Shown here: positions 1 to 6,874 of the stretch, one piece after another | How positions within the stretch are numbered: position 1 is the stretch's first letter | Layout: the number at the start of each line of letters is the position of its first letter | Source: Clostridia bacterium | GTDB lineage: Bacteria > Bacillota > Clostridia > Lachnospirales > Lachnospiraceae | Direction: 5' to 3' | Assembly (NCBI GenBank): GCA_910575245.1 | Contig: CAJTEN010000024.1 | Coordinates: 1 to 64,000 of the forward strand | Length of the DNA: 64,000 nt | Notes under the pieces: generated by a model | Database searches by the model: none | What the model was told of the DNA's origin: nothing | Seen by the model: only the letters and a program-made list of their open reading frames with translations | Made by a program: the position numbers and the translations under genes

Positions 1-45
1 AGTTATTTAAAAGCGGAAATGTTACAAAATGAAGGTAAAAAATAG
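1..45 (+). CDS. 3' end of an upstream gene, probably an ABC transporter ATPase
   Basis: An open frame enters from the left edge and ends at the TAG at 43-45, giving a C-terminus of about 14 codons rich in Lys, Glu and Gln. It stops 8 bases before the ATG of an ABC-2 permease, and its ribosome site overlaps the stop, so the two genes are almost certainly co-transcribed. The partner of such a permease is normally its ATPase, but too little is visible here to identify the family; that identity is inferred from position only. Confidence 0.45.
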   Translation, partial: SYLKAEMLQNEGKK

Positions 46-53
46 AGGTGAAA

Positions 54-728
54 ATGAGATTTCGGAAATCTCTAACGCTTTATAAAATAAAGGCTTTGAG
101 TTTCCGAGAGCACACCATCAATTCGGGAGGTGATTTATCACCAATTCTGGTGTCTCTGATCCTGAGTTTGGGAATTTCCCTTAATTTGTGTATGGATGGA
201 TTCCTGATGGTAGGAACTGCCATTGCAGAAGAGAAAGAGAAACATACGTTACGGGTCTTAATGACATCATCAGTCACCGGAATGCAGTATTTTATCGGAA
301 GTATTCTATTTCCATTTGTGTTGATGAATATAATCAATATTGTGGTATTGGTGATTAGTGGTATTTCTATGAACCAGGTATCTGTCGTGGCTTTCTTACT
401 GGTCAGTGCGGCAGCCTCTCTGATTAGTTGTGTAATGGGAATGATTGTTGGTCTCTGCGCCAAAAATCAGATGAATGCAAATTTGATTTCTTATCCATTG
501 GTGATCGTGTTTATGATGATTCCACTGTTTGGAAATCTATCCGAAAAATTGCACCATATCTCAGGGTTTTTGTTTACTGGAGTGTTGGCAGAGATGGCAA
601 GTGGATTTGCAGAGGGAATGTTATATACGTTAAAACCTCTGGACTTTGCAGTTCTTATCGGAGAATTAATCATTAGCATTCTTGTATTTTTACTACTTTA
701 TCGAAGAAATGGATATGAAAAAGACTGA
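54..728 (+). CDS. ABC-2 type transporter permease
   Basis: A polytopic membrane protein of about 224 residues. After a soluble segment carrying the EEKEKHTLRVLMTS motif (near residue 60), typical of ABC-2 exporter permeases, it has about four to five hydrophobic helices and ends in a short basic tail. It would form the membrane channel of an ATP-driven exporter; the substrate is unknown. The length is shorter than full ABC-2 permeases (about 370 or more) because the usual N-terminal helix and extracellular loop are absent, so it may be a half-size or truncated permease. I chose ATG 54 because GAGG sits five bases upstream; a GTG at 48 is the alternative. An inverted repeat with a T-run lies just downstream at about 767-800. 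Confidence 0.75.
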   Translation: MRFRKSLTLYKIKALSFREHTINSGGDLSPILVSLILSLGISLNLCMDGFLMVGTAIAEEKEKHTLRVLMTSSVTGMQYFIGSILFPFVLMNIINIVVLVISGISMNQVSVVAFLLVSAAASLISCVMGMIVGLCAKNQMNANLISYPLVIVFMMIPLFGNLSEKLHHISGFLFTGVLAEMASGFAEGMLYTLKPLDFAVLIGELIISILVFLLLYRRNGYEKD

Positions 729-828
729 TGCAATTTAGACAGGGTAATTTTATGGAATGCCACCCTTCGACGGCTTTTTTCTTTGCCGCCGAAGGCAGAT
801 TGCATTTTTATCCGGCTAAATGGTGTGG

Positions 829-1050
829 TTATTGAAGTAGCCCGTCACTTACGGTGATAACACGGTTGCTGCTTTTCGCCGTTTCCGGTGAATGAGTAAC
901 CATGATAATTGTCTGTCCGCGTTCCTTGTTGATACGCTGCAACAAACTCATTATCTCTGCTCCCGTATGACTATCAAGGTTTCCCCTAGGTTCGTCTGCA
1001 AACAGGATTTCGGGATTTCCAATTAGTGCGCGGGCGATTAGAGTAAGTGT
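829..1050 (-). pseudogene. C-terminal fragment of an ABC transporter ATPase
   Basis: The minus strand encodes the second half of a MacB/LolD-type ATPase: the Walker B stretch with FADEP, the D-loop GNLDS and the switch-histidine region MVTHSPE, then a normal C-terminus ending in VSDGLLQ. Walker A and the signature LSGGQ are missing, so it cannot work as an ATPase. The recognisable similarity begins near 1050; what lies upstream belongs to a different fragment. It is a relic of an antimicrobial-peptide-type ABC exporter unrelated to the intact one at 27-30 kb. Confidence 0.7.
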
Positions 1051-1077
1051 CCTGTACATTGCCAGGCTTTTGGCACG

Positions 1078-1205
1078 CATATACTTCATTTCCGGCGGTG
1101 TCCAAAATCTGCAGTCCGATATGGTTATCCTGCAATCGTTCTATGCCTGTCTGTTTTACCGTGGTGCTTCCGTCTGCAAAGATAAGCTGTGCAGCAGGAC
1201 TACAG
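1078..1205 (-). pseudogene. Unidentified coding remnant next to the ATPase fragment
   Basis: One minus-strand frame reads about 42 residues of protein-like sequence containing FADGSTTVKQ and LQILDTAGNEVY, with no start codon and abrupt ends. I do not recognise the family with confidence; it resembles an extracytoplasmic domain that reads out a small ligand or pairs with a sensor. It lies where the N-terminal half of the neighbouring ATPase should be, which implies a deletion joined two genes. Confidence 0.3.
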
Positions 1206-1308
1206 AGAATTAAACCTTATTTGGGATTAAGGTGGACAGAGAAGATAAATCGTTAAGAGAGGTTTAAGGACGTTTGCTACACTTAAGAAGCATTTCACAC
1301 CAAATAGA

Positions 1309-1337
1309 TTGTTTAAATGATTTAGACAAACTATAAT
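1309..1337 (+). promoter_or_regulatory. Probable sigma-A promoter of the lipoprotein pair
   Basis: TTGTTT at 1309-1314 and a consensus TATAAT at 1332-1337 are separated by 17 bases. They lie 35 bases upstream of the AAGGAGG ribosome site of the first lipoprotein gene. The -35 box is weak, so an activator may be involved. Confidence 0.5.
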
Positions 1338-1371
1338 ATCTGTTATTTCTATGATAACAAGGAGGTAATTT

Positions 1372-1923
1372 ATGAAACTAAAAAAAGTAATGATATTACT
1401 CGGTACTGTCTGTATATTGAATACAATGGTTACAGGATGTGGTTCCGGTTCTATTGCTAAGACAGAAGAAAACCAGACAGACGAAGCATTATTAGAGGAA
1501 TTAAATGATGCGCCGTCAAAAGAGATTGATGGAAACACGGATGGACTGCAGGAAAATACAGCAGGTAAATGGCAGGTACTAGAGCCGGATGTCGCTGCTG
1601 CTGTTGATGCGGATTTTCTGGGTAAGGTCTGGAAGATTGAAGAAGACTCATTTTTCATTGCCGAAAAGAAAGTAAAAATTCTTGATGACGGTTCCTTATC
1701 ATACAGTTCTCCAAGCTCCAATGCCGATCTCCCTGATTCTCAGTTGATTCATGTGATTTTGGAAGATGATACCCGTTTTTATTTAAAAACCACTGATGGA
1801 AATGGAGAAAGCTATGAGGACACAAAGGCTGAATTTCAGGACTTGAAGGTACATATGTCTGTTGAAATGAAGGGCAGCTTTAAAAATGATAAATTTTATG
1901 CCAAGGAAATACGATTCTTTTAG
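1372..1923 (+). CDS. Small secreted lipoprotein
   Basis: A 183-residue protein with a typical lipoprotein signal: a basic start (MKLKKV), a hydrophobic helix and a lipobox VTGC at about residues 20-23, so the mature protein should be anchored to the outer face of the membrane through Cys23. An acidic linker follows. The folded domain (about residues 70-183) is probably all beta, with alternating hydrophobic and charged residues. An AAGGAGG ribosome site precedes the ATG. The stop is a few bases from the next lipoprotein gene, whose C-terminal half has similar general character, so they may be ancient duplicates with related roles. I do not recognise a family; no function is assigned. Confidence 0.75.
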   Translation: MKLKKVMILLGTVCILNTMVTGCGSGSIAKTEENQTDEALLEELNDAPSKEIDGNTDGLQENTAGKWQVLEPDVAAAVDADFLGKVWKIEEDSFFIAEKKVKILDDGSLSYSSPSSNADLPDSQLIHVILEDDTRFYLKTTDGNGESYEDTKAEFQDLKVHMSVEMKGSFKNDKFYAKEIRFF

Positions 1924-1941
1924 AAAGTGATGGGAAAGATT

Positions 1942-2487
1942 ATGAAAAGGAAATTGATACTGATGTTTATGATAGCTTTAACTATGGGGATGATCGGATG
2001 CTCATCGGAACAAAAAAAGGATGAAATATCTGTGGAGAATGATTCCCCGAAAGAAACGGTTCAGGAAGAAGTAGCAGATGTAAAAACTGTAGATGCAAAA
2101 ACTACAGAAACAGAAGCAAAAGTTACAGAATCGTCAAAGTCAGAGATTACAGAAGAAACCAAAAAAACCACTTCGGAAGCCGAAGAAATTCCGCTCGAAG
2201 AAATCCCGGTCGAAGAAATCCCAGCGGGCGATCCCATAGCAGGAATTATTGAAAAGTATGAAGAAAACATACTTACACTCAGGACTCCGGAGGACGATAT
2301 GCTCTATTATTTTTTTATGGAAAATACCCCGATATTAGAAGGGTATTCCACGGAAAGTGCCCATGAGGCAAAAGGAGGTTCCACGATTGCTGTGGGCGAT
2401 AAAGTTGAGATCAGTTACCGGGGGACACTTGATGATGAAGAACATCCAACTCAAGCTGTGAAAATTGTAATAATCACAGGTGAATAA
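1942..2487 (+). CDS. Small secreted lipoprotein with acidic linker
   Basis: Second gene of the lipoprotein pair. The N-terminus MKRKLILMFM leads into a lipobox ending MIGC, so lipidation at about residue 20 is expected. Residues about 25-95 are a low-complexity Glu/Thr/Lys/Ser linker with a tandem LEEIPVEEIP repeat, typical of a flexible tether through the cell wall. The last ~85 residues look like a compact beta domain resembling the small OB/DUF-type domains that bind divalent cations in Clostridia, but I cannot name it. ATG 1942 is preferred because the signal peptide starts cleanly there; in-frame GTG 1927 and ATG 1930 would add four to five residues. Confidence 0.7.
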   Translation: MKRKLILMFMIALTMGMIGCSSEQKKDEISVENDSPKETVQEEVADVKTVDAKTTETEAKVTESSKSEITEETKKTTSEAEEIPLEEIPVEEIPAGDPIAGIIEKYEENILTLRTPEDDMLYYFFMENTPILEGYSTESAHEAKGGSTIAVGDKVEISYRGTLDDEEHPTQAVKIVIITGE

Positions 2488-2605
2488 TTTTGCAAAATTA
2501 TTGTGTATTCACGGTTAAATCCAAAAGAAGCTGCAAAAAAACAGCGCCAATGCACAGGAGGAATCTTAAAAAGTTGGATTCCTCCTGACTTTCTATAATC
2601 TCACA

Positions 2606-2751
2606 TTATTCTGTTGCCGCTGGTATCTCCCCGACAAAGTTATAAATGATTTTGATTTCCTGAAACTTCTCCCCGTCAACCTTTTTCACCTCCCCCACCA
2701 GAATCCGGCTGATAAGGCGGTTTAGGAATACCCTCGTCCAGTTCCCGGGTC
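2606..2751 (-). pseudogene. C-terminal remnant of a TnpX/DUF4368-type serine recombinase
   Basis: The minus strand reads LNRLISRILVGE, then KKVDGEKFQEIKIIYNFVGE and a stop at 2606-2608. This is the characteristic end of the DUF4368 domain found at the C-terminus of large serine recombinases of Tn4451-like mobilizable elements. Upstream of LNRL the frame breaks: the TRELDEG part lies in a second frame, so a frameshift is present. Everything N-terminal, including the resolvase domain, is gone. Confidence 0.7.
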
Positions 2752-2761
2752 ACAGCAGGCT

Positions 2762-2851
2762 GCAATAAAGGGCGGGAATGTAATAATCACCCACAAGAAC
2801 CTAGTCAAGGCCGTAGGTATCGTCATGGATTCTTTCTGGCAGTTCTTTCAT
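2762..2851 (-). pseudogene. tnpV: TnpV-like transposon protein, 5' remnant with an in-frame stop
   Basis: The minus strand starts at ATG 2851 behind a good ribosome site (AGGAGGTCACAA) and reads MKELPERIHDDTYGLD, a TAG at 2801-2803, then VLVGDYYIPAL. The motif GLDYVLVGDYYIP is diagnostic of the TnpV family carried by Clostridia mobilizable transposons; here the Tyr after GLD is replaced by the stop. Homology ends after about 28 codons where it runs into the recombinase remnant, so the two ends of a lost element have been brought together by deletion. Confidence 0.7.
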
Positions 2852-3026
2852 TTGTGACCTCCTGTATTCAGTTTTCCAGAATCCAGTTGTTCGTGTCCCT
2901 GTCCATGTGAATTTATAAGGCAGCTGAACTCTTCATGAACAAGTATGGCATATCTTTTCCGGTCTTTTGATAATTTAAACCGTAGGACTGCGACGTACCC
3001 CTTGTGTCAGAGGTATTGTAAAGGTC

Positions 3027-4305
3027 ATGAGGTAAGCGCCTCGTGGACGCTCCCTCCCGAACCGTGCGGGCACCTCTTGATGCACACGGCTCTCCATATG
3101 CCGTCAACTAACAAAATCAGTCTTTTCCGTGTATCTCACGGTGGCACGCCGGGCATACTGCCAGCGTTCTCCTGCGGTTCTTTAGCATAACTTTTTCCCA
3201 CTCATATTCACCGCTAAGGCTTTTCAGCCGTTTTACCTGATGAATCTCCACGTCATTTGTATACTGTCCGCAGAGTTCACAAGTTTTCGAGCGCAGTTTT
3301 GCCGCTATGCGGTTTGGTCTGTCATACCGTTTGTAGGCCGGAAGAATATCTGCCTGCGGCACATTGGGCTTATCCTTGCGGATAAAAGGCCCTCTGTAAA
3401 ATACGCTCTCCTTCATACCGCTTTTTGTCTTATAAATGACTGTAAACCGTCCATCCCTAAAATATTTCTTCTTAATCTTTCTGGTCTTTGTGCGGTATTT
3501 ATTTGCGAATGTTTTCAGCATACTGTAATGCATCAGACTCGCAAACTTACTCATTGCGCATACATTACATGCCAGTGAGTAATAGTTGTACAAACCTCTG
3601 ATTTCAGAGTTGTACTTTGACAGAATTTCAATGTCTTTGCGGTTAATGAGCTGTGGCCTGTGGATGGCTTTCCAATGCTCTTTGTGTGTAACTTTGTCTT
3701 TCTTGATACGGATTGCACCATACTCCAATAGTTTCGATTCCCATTTCTCATGCGGCATATATAGTTTCACTGCGCCGCTGTATCCCTTCACTTTCCTGCC
3801 CTGACGTTTTGTGACTTCCTGACTCTTTGAAATTGAAATATCGTAGCCAAGAAACCTCGCCCGGCCAGTTGCGTGGGTGATTTTGGTTTTCTCCACTGAC
3901 AGTGTAAGGTTCAGTTTTTCTTTGAGGAACACGGCTAAATCTGCTTTTAAGGCTTCAGCGTCCTTTTTGCTCCCGATAATGCTTATGATAAAATCATCCG
4001 CATAACGGACGTATTGCAGGTTTTTGTAAGTTTCATCCCGAAACTGCTTAGACGGGATTTCCCTCTGTTTCTCCCGCAGTCTGCGTAATTCCCCGGCACG
4101 TTCTTTCTTTTCGGCTTCGGAAAGTCTGTCCCATACTTCCCTGTTCCGGCGCATAAACCTCTGCACCTCACGGTTCCGTCTGGCGTATTCCGGGTTCACT
4201 TTGCGGTTTATCCTGTTTCCTTTTATAAAGCCTGCCTTGTATTCCTCCACGTACATATCCAATTCATGCAGATAAATATTTGCCAGGACAGGACTGATGC
4301 CAGAA
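3027..4305 (-). mobile_element. 5'-truncated group II intron
   Basis: The 3' part of a group II intron lies on the minus strand. Domain V is visible at about 3059-3107: it starts GAGCCGTGTGC and ends GCACGGTTC around a short loop. Domain VI follows, and the intron ends at ..CTCAT (3027). Reading upstream, the encoded maturase runs to about 4305 and is then cut off within the reverse transcriptase domain. Domains I-III and the 5' splice site are missing, so the intron cannot splice or move. The cut joins it to the RIT-like remnant at 4.3-4.5 kb. Confidence 0.8.
3117..4305 (-). pseudogene. ltrA: Group II intron reverse transcriptase/maturase with HNH domain, N-terminus lost
   Basis: About 395 codons survive. 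In order they give the end of the RT block GISPVLANIYLHELD, the catalytic YADD box (in VRYADDF), the thumb/maturase X region with a run of basic residues, and a C-terminal HNH endonuclease: CELCG, a central His, then CPACHREIH. In family terms such a protein reverse-transcribes the intron, helps it fold, and nicks the target DNA. Here fingers and palm blocks 0-3 are deleted, so it is inactive. The nearest in-frame ATG is 4262, but that is internal to the RT domain. It is unrelated in detail to the intact maturase at 22.8-24.1 kb, which lacks the HNH domain. Confidence 0.8.
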
Positions 4306-4324
4306 CCTTATGTGGATCTAGATG

Positions 4325-4492
4325 TTATGCCGAGATACAGCCTGCCAGCCTAATATTTACTAATACCAGCAACTACTGAACTCGGCATAATAATCCCTAT
4401 TTCAGAGAATTCAGAAACTGCATGAGATCTTTATCCTTGCTCCAATCCGGCAGTTCTGTTTCTCCAGAAACGTTTTGTAAAGGACTTTTTAA
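4325..4492 (-). pseudogene. 3' end and terminus of a second, diverged RIT-like recombinase element
   Basis: About 30 codons read SPLQNVSGETELPDWSKDKD and end FLNSLK-stop at 4397-4399. The spacing and the final Leu-Lys match the C-terminus of the third recombinase of the intact trio element here (ends RLYGLK-stop). Just downstream of the stop lie CTCGGCATAA (4381-4390) and its inverse TTATGCCGAG (4325-4334). The intact element has the same arrangement with TTATCCCGAAT. The match of layout makes this the right end of a related element with a different terminal sequence. The identification rests on pattern, not on strong sequence identity. Confidence 0.5.
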
Positions 4493-4532
4493 TCAAGTTC
4501 ACAGAAAATTTACATTTCAGGGCAAAAAAATA

Positions 4533-4564
4533 AGGCCGGGAACCTGTTTTTAGATTCCCGGCCT
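4533..4564. terminator. Rho-independent terminator
   Basis: A ten-base GC-rich stem (AGGCCGGGAA at 4533-4542 with TTCCCGGCCT at 4555-4564) is followed, on the minus strand, by TTATTTTTTT. It lies 9 bases past the stop of the serine recombinase and should end that transcript. Confidence 0.8.
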
Positions 4565-4573
4565 ATGGTCTTA

Positions 4574-6556
4574 CTATGCTGTCCGTTCTGCTTTCAATTT
4601 TTTTACTTCGTCAAGAGGAAGTCCTGCATATTCCGCAATTTTTTCAAGTGTCAAAATCCCATCTGCCAACATTCTCTTTGCCGAATTGATTGCTCCCTCT
4701 TTCAATGTTTGATTTCTCATATCTTCCATAGCCCGGCACATAATCTCGATTCCCTCCTTGCTCTCTTTGAAAAATCTCACCCTGTCCGCCAGTATCCCAT
4801 AGTACATATCCGCTGCGTCTGTGCAGGAGAAGTCATGCATTAACTTCCCGACTGGCGTATCGCTGCGGTAAGCGCCATTTATATACAGTATGTGCGAACC
4901 GTCCTCAAATCTTTCCCCGGTTCCTAAAAAGCACCGCTCAACCGGATAGAGCGGCAGTCCTTTTCCCATTACATCATTCTCTGTAATAAAGATTACCCAC
5001 GTTTCCGGCAGCTTGTCGAAGTCCTCGCCTTTCTTCAAAAGGTTTGCGTCCATCATGCTGCTGTTGTACCTTGCCCTTTTTCTTCCGGCTCCTTTGTCGG
5101 AGCGCTGTACTTCCACAACCGGAAATCCTAAATGCAGCTGCTTTAAGATGCGTCCGTCTTCCTGTCTTTCAGGGTACAACTCAATCTCGTCGATGAACTC
5201 CCTCATGAACCTCTTCTTTTCGAGATCGGTCATCTTAAAGTACATTCTATCAAAACTCAAGAGAACTTTATAGAGCTCATTTGCAGTAATCTTTTCTCCG
5301 TAAGCTCCGCTGATCTTCTCTTCGATTTCAGCGATCGCGTCCTCCAGTTCTGATATCCGGTCATACAGAATATCCAGTCTGTCGTGCATATCCTGATACT
5401 TTCTGTCATAGTGCTTATCGCTTACATCCAGCCTGTCCAACATCTCCGCCAGCTTCTTCTTCGCTCCCACTACCTGACGAAGCTGTTCCCTGACCTGATC
5501 CCTCTCGTTCTCCAGTGATGAGACATCCACCTTCTCGTCCATCTTCATCACCATGTAATCCTTGAACTGCGGATCCGCCACCATGTCCAGGATAATCTGC
5601 TCTACCTGACTGTTAAGCTCCACCTGACTCAGCACCAGACGGAAATCACAGAAATGCGTTTCGTCTATCTTTGTACGGTGCAGGCACTTATAATACCAGT
5701 CGTCCTTGTACTCGCCGGACTTCTTGTTCTTACGCCGTCTGACGGTTCCCACAAGACTCCGGCCGCAGATCGGACATTTAATGATACCCGTCAGAATATG
5801 CGCATGATCCATGCTGTGCGTCTTATTCCATTTGACGCCGGTATCTTTTCGTCTGAGCCTTGTCGCCTCCCAGAGTTCCCGGTCTATGATCGCCTCGTGC
5901 ATCCCGTCCACGACCATATAATCATCAGCCATGACCCGCTTATATTCATCCCTGCTGCCTTTAACCTTTTCGGTCTTATGCCTGCCATAAACGATCTTTC
6001 CGATCTCCGCCTCTTCCGGATTGACGATCAGCGTGCTGTTCTTGGAATCCAGCATGTACCCGAATGGAGCCTGCCCGCCGTTCCACTTTCCCTCTCTGGC
6101 TTTCTGGCGGCGTCCTTCCATCGTCTGTACCAGAATGTTTTCTCTTTCTATTTCGGCAACAGCGGACAGAACCGTAATAGTCAGCTTTCCAGAATCTTTG
6201 GAGGAATCAATCCCATCTTCCATGCAGATCAGGTTTACACCGAAATCCTGAATGTACTGAAGGGAATTGAGGACATCCGCCGCATTTCGTCCAAACCTCG
6301 AAAGCTTGAATACCAGGATGAAATCCACCCCATCACAATCCTCAGCCACATCATTCAGCATCTGTGAAAACTCCGGTCTGCCGGTTATGTTCTTTCCGGA
6401 TTTTCCTGCATCGCAGTATTCCCTGACAATCTCTATATCCTGGAAATCCGCAAACTTCGTCAGCCTCTCCCTTTGGGCTTCAAGGCTGTAGCCCTCCACC
6501 TGCATTGAGGTGGATACCCTTATGTAGATATAACACTTCAGCTTTTTCTTCTTCAT
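4574..6556 (-). CDS. Large serine recombinase (integrase/excisionase type)
   Basis: A 660-residue, apparently intact large serine recombinase. Residues ~1-150 form the resolvase catalytic domain with YIRVST, where Ser15 is the expected nucleophile, and the Arg-rich FKLSRFGRN motif. A recombinase domain (~165-260) with GGQAPFGY follows, then a zinc ribbon with CPICGRSL near residue 270, a long coiled coil (~345-420), and a DNA-binding/regulatory tail. The family integrates and excises phages and mobilizable elements at att sites. It differs from the DUF4368-type remnant at 2.6 kb. Its ATG overlaps the TGA of the upstream phage tail gene (ATGA at 6553-6556), so it appears translationally coupled to a late gene, which is unusual. 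It could be the prophage's own integrase brought next to the tail operon by deletion. Confidence 0.9.
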   Translation of the reverse strand: MKKKKLKCYIYIRVSTSMQVEGYSLEAQRERLTKFADFQDIEIVREYCDAGKSGKNITGRPEFSQMLNDVAEDCDGVDFILVFKLSRFGRNAADVLNSLQYIQDFGVNLICMEDGIDSSKDSGKLTITVLSAVAEIERENILVQTMEGRRQKAREGKWNGGQAPFGYMLDSKNSTLIVNPEEAEIGKIVYGRHKTEKVKGSRDEYKRVMADDYMVVDGMHEAIIDRELWEATRLRRKDTGVKWNKTHSMDHAHILTGIIKCPICGRSLVGTVRRRKNKKSGEYKDDWYYKCLHRTKIDETHFCDFRLVLSQVELNSQVEQIILDMVADPQFKDYMVMKMDEKVDVSSLENERDQVREQLRQVVGAKKKLAEMLDRLDVSDKHYDRKYQDMHDRLDILYDRISELEDAIAEIEEKISGAYGEKITANELYKVLLSFDRMYFKMTDLEKKRFMREFIDEIELYPERQEDGRILKQLHLGFPVVEVQRSDKGAGRKRARYNSSMMDANLLKKGEDFDKLPETWVIFITENDVMGKGLPLYPVERCFLGTGERFEDGSHILYINGAYRSDTPVGKLMHDFSCTDAADMYYGILADRVRFFKESKEGIEIMCRAMEDMRNQTLKEGAINSAKRMLADGILTLEKIAEYAGLPLDEVKKLKAERTA

Positions 6557-6873
6557 ACTGTATCAGAAACCAGCTTCACCTGATACCCGTCTATATACAC
6601 CTGCGTATCCACGATGTTCATGGTCTCCATATCCAGATACCCCACCGTGATACTTGCCAGCTTCTTATACACCGAAAACTTATTCAGCCACTTCTTCGAT
6701 ACCCTGAAAGTGACCCCGATCTGCACCACGCCTTCACGGACAACATCCCTCTGTGTGGTACCCGCCTCTGTTACACCGCCGCTGTCCGCCTCTACATCCG
6801 ATAAACTCACAGAATAAGAGACAGGCTTCGGGATGTTCTCATTGTTAAAAACAAGATACTGCATATGAGCCAT
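6553..6873 (-). CDS. Phage structural protein, DUF6711-like (tail module)
   Basis: A 106-residue protein with an antiparallel beta character and no signal peptide. It sits directly after the tape measure gene, separated by one base (TAAGATG), with GGAGG eight bases before ATG 6873. In siphoviruses of Clostridia this place holds a small tail protein annotated as DUF6711; the sequence (NIPKPVSYSVSLSDVEADS near the start, DTQVYIDGYQVKLVSDTV at the end) fits that family from memory. It overlaps the recombinase by four bases. The distal tail, tip and fibre genes expected after it are missing. Confidence 0.6.
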   Translation of the reverse strand: MAHMQYLVFNNENIPKPVSYSVSLSDVEADSGGVTEAGTTQRDVVREGVVQIGVTFRVSKKWLNKFSVYKKLASITVGYLDMETMNIVDTQVYIDGYQVKLVSDTV

Positions 6874-6874
6874 C

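Noticed and set aside
5654..6367. A 237-codon plus-strand frame within the serine recombinase gene.
   Set aside because: It is antisense to an intact gene with all its motifs and has no start signal.
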